Below are positions 1 through 7,974 of a DNA stretch of 64,000 nt, piece after piece (within the stretch, counting starts at the first letter, position 1; each line of letters begins with the position of its first letter). The notes beneath the pieces are model-generated. The model was not told the origin of the DNA. It did not search any database and saw nothing but the letters and a program-made list of their open reading frames with translations. The DNA is from Mucilaginibacter rubeus (GTDB lineage: Bacteria > Bacteroidota > Bacteroidia > Sphingobacteriales > Sphingobacteriaceae). The position numbers and the translations under genes were made by a program. The DNA lies in contig NZ_BMKD01000003.1 of NCBI RefSeq assembly GCF_014643835.1, positions 558,001-622,000 on the forward strand, written 5' to 3'.

Positions 1-459
1 GGTTTCCAGCAATAAAAATTTATTGTTGATCGGGTCGCCCAAGATGTAGCCATGAAGGTTATCGGCAAAATCCATAGCGTCTAAAAAATAGGTAGTATCC
101 GTTTTTCGATATTTTTCATGCCAGGTTTGTCCGCCATCAATTGTTTTCAAGATGAGGGACGGCGTGCCCGAACTCATGATTACAGCCTCTTTGTCGTTGA
201 AAGCTTCAATATCCCGAAAGTCGGATTTTTCATAACCCTTTATTTGTTGCCAGCTCCAGGTTTTGCCGCCGTCGTTTGTTTTGGCGATGTATCCTTTGCT
301 GCCGCTTATCCATGCCATATTATCATCAACTACAGATAAACCGCGGATGCTTGTTGGCTTATCCTGTTGTAAAACGGTAATAGTTTGTGCTTTCAGGGCA
401 GAATTGAACCACAAAGAAAAAAGTAGGGTGCCTGAAATAAAAATGCGGTTTAGTTTCAT
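1..459 (-). CDS. Secreted BNR/YCF48-like repeat protein (3' truncated by window edge)
   Basis: An ATG at 457-459 opens a reading frame on the minus strand that stays open to base 1, giving 153 residues with no stop. The N-terminus is a signal peptide (MKLNRIFISG, then a hydrophobic stretch ending near ALKAQ). It is followed by repeats of the type NDGGKTW and DGGQTW, about 50 residues apart, each preceded by a short strand. That pattern is typical of BNR/YCF48-like beta-propeller proteins, often labelled photosystem II assembly factor-like or oxidoreductase in Bacteroidota. It is probably exported; the substrate is unknown. The gene is complete at its start only, and its remainder lies outside the window. 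Confidence 0.75.
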   Translation of the reverse strand, partial: MKLNRIFISGTLLFSLWFNSALKAQTITVLQQDKPTSIRGLSVVDDNMAWISGSKGYIAKTNDGGKTWSWQQIKGYEKSDFRDIEAFNDKEAVIMSSGTPSLILKTIDGGQTWHEKYRKTDTTYFLDAMDFADNLHGYILGDPINNKFLLLET

Positions 460-547
460 TACGTTTGATATAAAGAGTTTTATGAAACCTAAGTTAGATT
501 TTCAAAGGCCGTTAAACAACATAATATTGATTTTTTAATTTATTAAG

Positions 548-576
548 TTGCAATTTGCCGGAAACGATTATATTTG
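548..576 (+). promoter_or_regulatory. Promoter of the tRNA-Leu genes
   Basis: TATATTTG at 569-576 matches the Bacteroidota -7 consensus TAnnTTTG. A TTG at 548-550, 18 bases upstream, fits the -33 element. The tRNA starts 24 bases downstream. Confidence 0.55.
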
Positions 577-599
577 CACGCTTGTTAATAAAACGATAA

Positions 600-683
600 G
601 CCCGGATGGCGAAATTGGTAAACGTTGCGGTCTCAGAAGCCGTTGAGAATTGTCTCTTGAGAGTTCGAGTCTCTCTTCGGGCA
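600..683 (+). tRNA. tRNA-Leu (CAG)
   Basis: The acceptor stem GCCCGGA pairs with TTCGGGC at 676-682 and is followed by discriminator A683; CCA is not encoded. The anticodon loop CTCAGAA gives anticodon CAG, closed by a five-pair stem with two G-U pairs. The variable arm is long, as expected for leucine, and the T arm is standard (GTTCGAGTC). Confidence 0.93.
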
Positions 684-747
684 CGCCTTTTTTAAAGTAA
701 GAAAAATTAGAATGTGAGAATTGAAAGATTCTCACATTTTATTAAAA

Positions 748-831
748 GCCCAGGTGGCGAAATTGGTAGACGCACCATCTTGAGGGGGTGGCATTCGTAA
801 GGATGTACGAGTTCGAATCTCGTTCTGGGCA
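748..831 (+). tRNA. tRNA-Leu (GAG)
   Basis: The acceptor stem GCCCAGG pairs with TCTGGGC at 824-830 and is followed by discriminator A831; CCA is not encoded. The loop TTGAGGG, closed by CCATC/GGTGG, gives anticodon GAG. The long variable arm is present. The phage-derived late-gene block begins 19 bases past its 3' end, so this tRNA is a candidate integration site. Confidence 0.93.
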
Positions 832-850
832 CACCTCTTAAACAATTTAT

Positions 851-1102
851 TTAAGATCTCTTCCCCTCTTTTAATCCACTGACTTCCTGTTGTAATACAT
901 TAACTTGTCCTTCCAGTACTTTCAACCTGATCTCATTGATCCTGCTTTGTGTTTCCTGCGATGAACGGATATCTTTAATGTCGCCTTTCAATTGGAAGTA
1001 GCCTGTCATTACCGAAACAACAATGCTTACGGTGCTGGCTATGGTGACTATCATATTCTTTATGGTAATGCCCCTGATCTCTCTGTGTTCAAATGTTGTC
1101 AT
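851..1102 (-). CDS. Holin-like / XhlA-like small membrane protein (83 aa)
   Basis: Residues about 15-38 form one hydrophobic membrane segment (TIKNMIVTIASTVSIVVSVM). A charged, heptad-rich C-terminus follows that looks like a coiled coil (ending LQQEVSGLKEG). This layout resembles hemolysin XhlA or holin-accessory proteins found at the end of phage late operons. It is the last gene of the late block and lies next to tRNA-Leu (GAG). No endolysin gene accompanies it, which is unusual for a lysis cassette. The role in lysis is inferred from shape and position only. Confidence 0.5.
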   Translation of the reverse strand: MTTFEHREIRGITIKNMIVTIASTVSIVVSVMTGYFQLKGDIKDIRSSQETQSRINEIRLKVLEGQVNVLQQEVSGLKEGKRS

Positions 1103-1257
1103 GATGTAGATATTATAAATTGGTTAAAGAAGCACAGCATTTGTGCTATAATGGTTGTGGATGCTCCCTGAATTTATTGGAGGGGCATTTATTCCTGTGA
1201 CTTGTACCCGTAGGTGAGGTAATTTGGCTATGTTAAAACAGTAAAAGTATTTGTATT

Positions 1258-1980
1258 TTAAAACGCAATTGAACCATTAATAAATTGCTTAATACAATCT
1301 CTCCACAAAAGATATCCCTGCCCATTCAGGTGTAAACCATCGCCGCAGTCATATCGCGGGTTTAATCCGTTTCCTTTTAATAACAAGCTAAACAAATTGA
1401 CATAGATACAATCACTTTTATCACTTAACGCTTGTAGGTGCTTATTCAGCTCAACTATATTATTTAAAACAGGCTTCTGATCTTTATACTTATTCCAGCT
1501 TGTCGGAAAAACACTTTGAATAAAGATCAACGTTTGAGGTGACACGCTTTTTATTTGCTTAATCATCTTGTTAACGTCGTTTGTAACAATCCGCGGCTGA
1601 ACACCACTTAATAAATCATTTATTCCGATTTGGATAAATATCTTTCGAGGGTGTTTATCGACTATGTAATTGATCCTACTTAATACAGAGGCGGTGCCGT
1701 CTAAAGCTATGCCTCTGTTTTTAACATGAATATCATTAAACGCTTCTGCAATTTCAAAATTTTGAGTTTGACTATCACCAATAAAAACAATTGAATTACT
1801 ATCTATTTCAAAGGCTTTAAATTCAGAGTTCCGAATTTTCCAAATGATATTTTCATTTGGAAAATTTGTAGACTTCGGTGCTAAACTATTATAGAATTGA
1901 ATTTTCCTAACTAGATACATACTGGCCAGAGGCAAGCAAATAATATTTAGGACAATAGATGCCAAAAGCATTTTTTTCAT
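1258..1980 (-). CDS. SGNH/GDSL-family hydrolase, membrane-anchored or secreted
   Basis: The start at 1980 (MKKMLLAS) places a hydrophobic signal or anchor directly at the N-terminus; a start at 1995 is also open. The SGNH blocks are visible in order: IGDSQTQN (nucleophile Ser), NRGIALDG (block II Gly), QIGINDLL (block III Asn) and DGLHLNGQG (block V Asp/His). Such enzymes are esterases or O-deacetylases of polysaccharides. It sits directly after the tail-fibre gene, with 21 bases between the fibre stop and this start, and the fibre carries its own SGNH domain. The pair probably acts on host surface glycan acetyl groups. Confidence 0.8.
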   Translation of the reverse strand: MKKMLLASIVLNIICLPLASMYLVRKIQFYNSLAPKSTNFPNENIIWKIRNSEFKAFEIDSNSIVFIGDSQTQNFEIAEAFNDIHVKNRGIALDGTASVLSRINYIVDKHPRKIFIQIGINDLLSGVQPRIVTNDVNKMIKQIKSVSPQTLIFIQSVFPTSWNKYKDQKPVLNNIVELNKHLQALSDKSDCIYVNLFSLLLKGNGLNPRYDCGDGLHLNGQGYLLWRDCIKQFINGSIAF

Positions 1981-2001
1981 AGTCAAATATAACAATCGTT
2001 G

Positions 2002-4872
2002 TTATACCAAGGTTATTTGTTTCCAAGCCTGCCAACTACCGCCTAAACCCGTATAACCGACGCGGATATACATAACTGTAGCGGTATCATATGTAGTTAG
2101 CTCCTGCCTAACTAATTGCGAAGCACATTTTACAGTGGTAAGCAACCCGTTTATAGGAAAGCCATCGCTTGCTAGAGCAAAATCAGTTGAATAGCCGTTA
2201 GGCCAAAGATTAGGTAATTTTGTAGCGGTAATGCCTGACATACCGCTATCAAAATACGTCTGAACAGGCGCTGCTAATTGAACCGGTTTAAAATCTTGCC
2301 AGCCACTCGTTCCGAAGTTATCATAAGAACCAACCCGTATGTACTCAACTGTAGGATTTTGATAATTTGTCAATCTTTGAATAGCAGCAACTGCTCCATA
2401 AGCCCCTTTTGTTGTTAATAACATTCCGCTAATTGGCCATCCGTCACTATTAAAAACAAAATCCACCGATATACCAAACGGATAAGTAGACATCGCTGTC
2501 GTTAATGTTTTCCCGGAATTACCACTGTCAATATACGTGGGAGTTACAACTTTCTGTACTTTTTCCCAAGGGGTAAAAGTATCACCCTGTTCAGCAAATC
2601 CAGTTCTAAAATATTCAACAGATTCGCTACCTCCATAACTATTCAATCTTTGTATGACTTGACTATTTCCTTGTCCACCCCTTGTTGTCATCATAAGGCC
2701 ATTGATGGGAAAGCCATTCGATACTAAAACAAAATCCAATGATATGGCTAATGGATAAGTAGACGGCTTTGCTGCATTTGTAATTCCGGTCGCTCCCCTG
2801 TTATTAACTCCGCCATTTCGATAATATATAGGAAACAAAACTTCAAATGTTTTGGCTGCAATTTCTACGTAAAGCGTGTTTTTTGGATGGATATTACCAT
2901 TACTATAAACAAGTAAATAATCATCAGAATTTTTGCTATCTTGAAGTATCCCGTAAATATCCATAAAACAACATTGATATTTACGAGCCAGAGCCCTTAA
3001 GCCATTATTCAACTCCTCATTCCATATTTGACCGCGGTGATCCATATTATCATCCTGCGTGGTGTTTTGTGATTGCAAGATAATGGAAAGTTTATCCTGC
3101 GTAAAGCTAGCATTTGTCCTAATTATCGATAAGCCAGTATCAATACGATCAATGACATCTTTTGATGTTCCGGGATGTATCCAACCATCATTTATTCCCC
3201 ACCTTAAAATTAATACATCTGGGTTCGCTGCCAAGTCCGCTGCTAAATAAGTATCCAACCATTGTTGTGTCGTTTTTCCTGACTGCCCATTATTAACATA
3301 TGTAACTGCTGATTGAACATATTGACGAGCTGTCATATCTCTTAATAAACTAACTGGGTCATATCCTGTTGTTGACCCATTACCGTAAGTAGTGCTATCA
3401 CCTGACAACACAATTGTTGTAGCGGTTTTTGCTATTAGTTTTTTATGGAAAGCTGATAAATATTCTTCGCCAAAGATCATTGGAGAATCGGCGTAGGCAG
3501 TGTTAGTTTGCTGCTTTGTATTAATTGTTTGCTGTAATATCCTTGCACCTCCTAATATTTTACATCCATATTTATTAACCAAATTGGTTACTAAAAAGTC
3601 ACCAGTATCGAAAATTACAGTGTTTACCGCCAAAGCAGCATTAACCGCCGCCGTATCATCCGTCACACCATCCCCAACAGCTCCATAATCAACCCTGAAA
3701 GATTTAATCTGCCCGGATGGTTCAGACGAGCCGCCCCCGCCACTACCGGAAGGCGCATTAATCCAATGCAAATCACCATCAGTATTGCTGTTTTTTGCCA
3801 GGATCTGCCCACTTGCCCCTCCCGAAGGAATCTTAAATAAACCGGTAATTTGAGCCTGCAGCTTCCCTAATGCCTGTAAAATGCTATCGGTTGCTGATAT
3901 TGCCGAGGCGCTTCCGAATCCGATACCTGTAAGTACAGCGTTTAAAACCCTCGATACCGTGAAATATTTGTTTGTCGCGCCTTCGGGTACAGCATCGGTA
4001 GTACCGGGCGACGCGACAATTTGGATGTATGCCGATCCGCCCCACCTGTATTCATTGTTGGTATCGGTAGTAATATAGATTTTTCCGGTTTCTCCGAGCG
4101 CCGGCAGGGATGCATAATTGGCAATCTCCAGTACATCATCAACATAGCCGGGGAGTTGGGCTGCCGAAATCTTTCCGCTGCCATCTAAACCCGCATAGCC
4201 GTTGGGTGTATTTTTGTTTTCAATTTCCTCAAATTGTGCGCCCGAAACTATCAATGAAATTCCGCTGCCCCAGATACCGGCGGTCTTGGGGCCGAAAAAG
4301 TAATAAGAGGAGGTATTGATATAAAAATCGCCGTCGGTACCCAGGTTGTTTGCCGGATTGGTTGTTCCGTTTAATATGGTTTTGCCGTTTGTACCATTGG
4401 TACCATCCGTTCCGCTTGCTCCTTGTGGTCCCTGCGGGCCTGTTTGCATGGAGAATACCTGGTTCCATGCTCCGGCGGTCTTTTTGTAAAATATGCCGCT
4501 TACGGTGTTTATAAATGTATCGCCATTATTACCGGTTGACGAACTGGGGCTGGTTGTGCCGTATAGCACGGTGGTATCGCCGCTGCTTCCGGTGGCTATG
4601 GTGTAAACAATTGTCCAAACACCTGCTATTTTTTGCGCAAAGGAGCCTGCTGCAGTGTTTATAAATACGTCCCCGTTTTTACCGCTTGTGTTTTGCGGAA
4701 GCACCGGGCCGAAGGTTAGGTTAGCTCCGGCGTTTAGCCCTGAATTGATAAATTGAAGCAGGGTGGCAAAATCGAATTGATAATCGGCATTGTTGCTGAT
4801 CAGGATTGATCTGTCTTCGGTATTTATAGTTTCTGCTATCGGGAGCTCGCTTATTTTTTTATCGTTCGCCAT
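2002..4872 (-). CDS. Phage tail fibre / receptor-binding protein with embedded SGNH esterase and three C-terminal knob repeats
   Basis: This 956-aa mosaic protein has, in order: an N-terminal attachment motif (KKISELPIAETI); three GNNGDTFINT..K.AG.W repeats between about residues 60 and 205; a short collagen-like stretch (GPQGPQGASGTDGTNG, about 145-165); a pectate-lyase-like entry motif (GAVGDGVTDDTAAV, about 395-410); and an SGNH esterase with LSGDSTTYG (about 489), NNGQSG, RWGINDGW (about 559) and NIHPKN (about 661). Three tandem repeats of about 85 residues follow, with the signature DFV..SDGWPI.GML.T and Y.RVG....W..WK. They resemble pyocin-knob receptor-binding domains. It overlaps the upstream connector gene by one base (stop/start). 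It probably binds and deacetylates the host surface. Confidence 0.8.
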   Translation of the reverse strand: MANDKKISELPIAETINTEDRSILISNNADYQFDFATLLQFINSGLNAGANLTFGPVLPQNTSGKNGDVFINTAAGSFAQKIAGVWTIVYTIATGSSGDTTVLYGTTSPSSSTGNNGDTFINTVSGIFYKKTAGAWNQVFSMQTGPQGPQGASGTDGTNGTNGKTILNGTTNPANNLGTDGDFYINTSSYYFFGPKTAGIWGSGISLIVSGAQFEEIENKNTPNGYAGLDGSGKISAAQLPGYVDDVLEIANYASLPALGETGKIYITTDTNNEYRWGGSAYIQIVASPGTTDAVPEGATNKYFTVSRVLNAVLTGIGFGSASAISATDSILQALGKLQAQITGLFKIPSGGASGQILAKNSNTDGDLHWINAPSGSGGGGSSEPSGQIKSFRVDYGAVGDGVTDDTAAVNAALAVNTVIFDTGDFLVTNLVNKYGCKILGGARILQQTINTKQQTNTAYADSPMIFGEEYLSAFHKKLIAKTATTIVLSGDSTTYGNGSTTGYDPVSLLRDMTARQYVQSAVTYVNNGQSGKTTQQWLDTYLAADLAANPDVLILRWGINDGWIHPGTSKDVIDRIDTGLSIIRTNASFTQDKLSIILQSQNTTQDDNMDHRGQIWNEELNNGLRALARKYQCCFMDIYGILQDSKNSDDYLLVYSNGNIHPKNTLYVEIAAKTFEVLFPIYYRNGGVNNRGATGITNAAKPSTYPLAISLDFVLVSNGFPINGLMMTTRGGQGNSQVIQRLNSYGGSESVEYFRTGFAEQGDTFTPWEKVQKVVTPTYIDSGNSGKTLTTAMSTYPFGISVDFVFNSDGWPISGMLLTTKGAYGAVAAIQRLTNYQNPTVEYIRVGSYDNFGTSGWQDFKPVQLAAPVQTYFDSGMSGITATKLPNLWPNGYSTDFALASDGFPINGLLTTVKCASQLVRQELTTYDTATVMYIRVGYTGLGGSWQAWKQITLV

Positions 4873-5486
4873 CAGTTTAAAAATTCGGTTATTGGTAAAT
4901 TGTAATTGTTAATTGTGCCCGGATAGTTGAAATCATTTTTGTCGATACCACGAATCCGTGGACCGGACTGGCGGCTGCTTTTATTCTTTTCGTTGTAGCG
5001 CCAAAGCGGAAAGTTTTCCTGGTTATCTCTTAAAAATTTTTCTATATCATTGGCATAAGCATTGGCTATACTGCGCTGCTGCTGCACCAGTTTTACAATC
5101 TCGGGCGATGAAAGGGCATTGCCGTTATCGTGGCGTTTAATAACTGGTCCAGTTGCAGTGTAGTGTACAGCGTCGTTTTCAATAAAGCGGGCAAAGGTGA
5201 AATAAACCAGGGCGGGAGCGAGGCCTTCGTATAATACGATGCGGCCATACTCGTCAAGATATTCGCTGCCGTTTAACAGATCTTTATAAGCCTGCGGCGC
5301 ATCATCTTTTATAGTGCCGTCATCATTGCAATAGGTTATTAGCTGGTAGTACAAAGCATATCCTAAAAATGGTTTTAGGTCAAGCTCCTGGGCCTTTTTG
5401 ATAAATACTTTGAGCCGTTCGGGTTTAATATTTATGTTAATGTCTTCGTATTGCTGAAATATGGTTTGATTGATTAAATAGATCAT
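4872..5486 (-). CDS. Putative head-tail connector protein (DUF6712-like)
   Basis: This 204-aa protein starts MIYLINQTIFQQY and is largely alpha-helical (KKAQELDLKPFLGYALYYQL, then YEGLAPALVYFTFARFIEND). It resembles connector or adaptor proteins that Bacteroidota phages carry beside the portal. The position just downstream of the portal supports a head-completion role. The family name is from memory of similar sequences, and no structural motif proves it. Confidence 0.5.
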   Translation of the reverse strand: MIYLINQTIFQQYEDININIKPERLKVFIKKAQELDLKPFLGYALYYQLITYCNDDGTIKDDAPQAYKDLLNGSEYLDEYGRIVLYEGLAPALVYFTFARFIENDAVHYTATGPVIKRHDNGNALSSPEIVKLVQQQRSIANAYANDIEKFLRDNQENFPLWRYNEKNKSSRQSGPRIRGIDKNDFNYPGTINNYNLPITEFLN

Positions 5487-5543
5487 AGCATGGCCTCCTA
5501 ACTCCCGTTACGGGATTTGAAAATGTTGTTTATGATTGTGTTT

Positions 5544-5663
5544 AAGTCTTAGTTCTAAGTCTTGAGTTGGAAGTCTTAAGTCGTTTTTTGTTTAAATTAG
5601 AATGATGAAAATGATAAGGCTTAAGCAGCTTTTAGAACTTACGACTAAAGACTGATGACTTAA
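5544..5663. repeat. Heptad-periodic inverted repeat in the portal-connector spacer
   Basis: The left half (about 5544-5586) reads as successive 7-mers around the word AGTCTTA, for example AAGTCTT, AGTTCTA, AGTCTTG, AGTCTTA. The right half (about 5633-5663) carries the reverse-complement words, TACGACT, AAAGACT, GATGACT. AGTCTTAAGTCG (5574-5585) can pair with CGACTAAAGACT (5641-5652) with one mismatch. It lies between the portal stop and the connector start, so it may form a structure in the late mRNA. Confidence 0.6.
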
Positions 5664-6947
5664 TTAAGCGCACATTGCTTCGGCTTCGGCTTGTTTAAAA
5701 CCATAGGCGTATATCAACGCAGCTATTTTGTTTTTTTGAGGAATGGCCGATTGCAGGAGCCCGTTGATGGCGTTTCCGGCCTTGATACCCGGGCTATCAT
5801 CGGCTGCTATCGCTGTTACGGGTACGATGTTCCAGTTATTACCGGGATTTATATTTCTGTAAAAACGATTGAAAATTTCAGCTAAAGTTTCTGACAGGTC
5901 AAGCCTGTCGGCCGCGGTATTGTCATTGAACTCAAGAATTGCCTGCTTCTTTTCGCTGCCGTTGCTTAACCCTGATGATTTTTCGGCGTTAATCAATTCT
6001 TTTGGTACCGAAAAGCCTTTAATGATGCGGGCTTCGACAGATCGTTCCGTCGTTTCAAACAGCTTATCGTTATTCTGAATAGGGTAGGCTTTGAATTCCG
6101 GTTTTGAGTTTTCATCTTCATATTCAATTACGATGATCTTTTGCGCGCTTTTTGCACCCTGAAATGCGCCGAGGTCTTTTTCAAGCTGCGATGGGATATT
6201 GGCCGCTGAGTACTCATCGGCATCAGGCCTGGTGTTTTCGGCCTCCTCGCGGCGCGACTGCATAAAAAGCATGGTTGATGGCAGAAACCCGGTGGTTACC
6301 TCCCTGTTGTTGAAAATCTTGATCCCGGCCTCGGTTTCAAAATCTTCCCATACCGAATCTGCTTCAATTAACGGGTAATCATCAACTTCCGGATTAAAAT
6401 AAAACAACTGTCCTTTGTAATGTTCCCATCCGCCGGCCCGGGATACCTGTTCCCGGATCACCTGCGGATCAGGATTATACCTGTCTAAAAACGTGATCTT
6501 GCTGCGCATGATGTTTTTCCAGGTTTTGCGGCCCCAATCCGAGTATAGTGCGTATTTATCGGCTGTTTCCGGGGCATCAGTATCACCCATGCGGATATCT
6601 TCGAACTTCACATAGCTTACTGATACAATCTTAAAATCAGCATTGTAATTTAGGTGAATGCCGAAACCAGTGAAAAGTGCTTTGTCGGTAGCCAATGCCT
6701 TTAATAGTTTGGCAAGGGTCAAGCCTTTAGAGTTAATTACCTGTTTGCCGAGGTCCCTTTGTTCAAACCCGTTACCGGCAATGAATTTTGTTCGTTTGTT
6801 CCAGCAGTCTTTTGCTGTAGGTGATCCGGCTACCAACTCGAGCATGCGCTGCGGATAAGCATTATCCAGGTCATAATTAAGAATACCATAGGTTTGGTTT
6901 GGCCTTACCAGTATTCGCCGTTCAATTTGCGGAAGGTAGGTTTTCAT
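5664..6947 (-). CDS. Putative phage portal protein
   Basis: This 427-aa protein is shorter than many HK97-type portals but has their look. The C-terminal third has ARIIKGFSVPKELIN, then SGLSNGSEKKQAILEFNDNT, matching the portal pattern of a G-x-P-x-x-L segment followed by a Ser/Asn-rich loop and a long helix (DLSETLAEIFNRFY). The dodecameric portal is the DNA entry channel and terminase dock. Its neighbours are a connector downstream and small virion genes upstream. Its start overlaps the previous ORF by 4 bases (ATGA). It is unusual that it lies far downstream of the terminase. Confidence 0.62.
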   Translation of the reverse strand: MKTYLPQIERRILVRPNQTYGILNYDLDNAYPQRMLELVAGSPTAKDCWNKRTKFIAGNGFEQRDLGKQVINSKGLTLAKLLKALATDKALFTGFGIHLNYNADFKIVSVSYVKFEDIRMGDTDAPETADKYALYSDWGRKTWKNIMRSKITFLDRYNPDPQVIREQVSRAGGWEHYKGQLFYFNPEVDDYPLIEADSVWEDFETEAGIKIFNNREVTTGFLPSTMLFMQSRREEAENTRPDADEYSAANIPSQLEKDLGAFQGAKSAQKIIVIEYEDENSKPEFKAYPIQNNDKLFETTERSVEARIIKGFSVPKELINAEKSSGLSNGSEKKQAILEFNDNTAADRLDLSETLAEIFNRFYRNINPGNNWNIVPVTAIAADDSPGIKAGNAINGLLQSAIPQKNKIAALIYAYGFKQAEAEAMCA

Positions 6948-7192
6948 TTTGAACCTCCTTTGTTTGAATCTTTATTAGCCATTGATTTGCGCCTATTCTT
7001 AGATTGGATTATAACTCCCCCTTCAGGGTGACGGGGGGCAAACAGCGCTTCTATATGTGGATATCGTTGTAAGTACCATTCTGCTTCTTCATCGCTCAGG
7101 TTTTCATTGCAATGTATTGCTGCCGAACCAGGTACAAATTGATGAAAGTCGGGTTTAAGCATGTATTTCTTTGTTATTGCGTCATCAGTCAT
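6944..7192 (-). CDS. Small phage protein of unknown function (82 aa)
   Basis: The product is small and hydrophilic, with an acidic middle (NLSDEEAEWYLQRYPHIEALF) and a Lys-rich C-terminus (KNRRKSMANKDSNKGGSK). It is translationally coupled to the portal by a 4-base overlap. The segment that encodes RHPEGGVI contains a C-run/G-run palindrome (about 7017-7038) of the type seen in spacers elsewhere in this block, so the C-terminal part may have been extended by a repeat. No function is recognisable. Confidence 0.6.
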   Translation of the reverse strand: MTDDAITKKYMLKPDFHQFVPGSAAIHCNENLSDEEAEWYLQRYPHIEALFAPRHPEGGVIIQSKNRRKSMANKDSNKGGSK

Positions 7193-7227
7193 TTGGTCAT
7201 TAGTTTTAGGTTATAGAAAAAAGATCT

Positions 7228-7276
7228 TTTAATGGTCATTAGCCATTATACAATGACTAATGACCTCATGACACAA
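7228..7276. repeat. Inverted repeat upstream of the 82-aa phage gene
   Basis: GGTCATTAG at about 7233-7241 pairs exactly with CTAATGACC at about 7256-7264. The surrounding words (AGCCATT, GACTAAT, GACCTCA) again repeat at about 7 bases. It lies between the tube-like gene stop and the 82-aa gene start. Confidence 0.55.
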
Positions 7277-7279
7277 TGA

Positions 7280-7867
7280 TTATGCTGTAACCAGCGCCTC
7301 GATAGCTGATAAAGTGCTGGCATAAGTGGCACTGCCGGTGCCGGGAGCAATAGATACCGCGCGGGGAGGGTAGGGCTCTTTCATTTTATCAGGATTGGTA
7401 AGCTTCAGTTTGTAACCACCGTCAAGTGATTCGTCTGCGGCATTACGTTCGGCATCGGTTAGTATCAATCCGTTTACCGCGCCAAAAAGTTCAATAGCTG
7501 AATCACTCGATTTGTAATTGTTAACCGCTATGGCGCGTACACGGCCATATCCCATGGCCATAAGCTGGCCTTTGATATCAACAGATAAACCTGCTATGTT
7601 GAAATCTATCTCTTCGGTATAACGCGGGCCTACCTGTGTTTTTGTTTGTTTGGAAGTAGTATTGAAACTGTTATTTGTTCCTTCAAATTTGTAAACTTTG
7701 GCATTGCTCACAGCGGTTAATCCTTTAACAATAAGCGGGTTGGTAGTGTCATAAGTGAGCACAACATCATCCGCATTGAAAATATAGATCACATCCTCAA
7801 TACCCGAGGTAATAGGTTCATCAGTGCCCAGGCTAAAACCTGCGTTTATTTTATTATAAATTGACAT
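7280..7867 (-). CDS. Putative tail tube / major virion protein
   Basis: This 195-aa protein is beta-rich with little helix. It starts SIYNKINAGFSLGTDEPITSGIED and has alternating strands such as VYKFEGTNNSFNTTSKQTKT. Its size and composition fit a tail tube protein, and it is encoded directly after the major capsid gene. An alternative is a head decoration or connector protein. No diagnostic motif was found, so the role is inferred from context. Confidence 0.45.
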   Translation of the reverse strand: MSIYNKINAGFSLGTDEPITSGIEDVIYIFNADDVVLTYDTTNPLIVKGLTAVSNAKVYKFEGTNNSFNTTSKQTKTQVGPRYTEEIDFNIAGLSVDIKGQLMAMGYGRVRAIAVNNYKSSDSAIELFGAVNGLILTDAERNAADESLDGGYKLKLTNPDKMKEPYPPRAVSIAPGTGSATYASTLSAIEALVTA

Positions 7868-7902
7868 GTTATTATTGGTTGATTAAGTTAATGGTTGATT
7901 AA

Positions 7903-7968
7903 GTTGATTGGGTTAGTTAGGGATAGGGTAAAGAGTTAATAACCACTCACCTAACCAACCCAATCAAC
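7903..7968. repeat. 19-bp inverted repeat between capsid and tube-like genes
   Basis: GTTGATTGGGTTAGTTAGG at 7903-7921 pairs with CCTAACCAACCCAATCAAC at 7950-7968, with one mismatch across 19 positions. The 5' flank (7875-7902) repeats the words GGTTGATTAAGTTAAT. It lies wholly in the capsid-tube spacer. It could act as an attenuator or processing hairpin that sets the relative amounts of the two proteins. Confidence 0.65.
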
Positions 7969-7974
7969 AATTCA

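Noticed and set aside
118-538. Two plus-strand frames of 73 and 91 codons
   Set aside because: They are shadows of the truncated minus-strand BNR-repeat gene, which has a signal peptide and repeat motifs; the second also runs past that gene's start into the intergenic AT-rich region.
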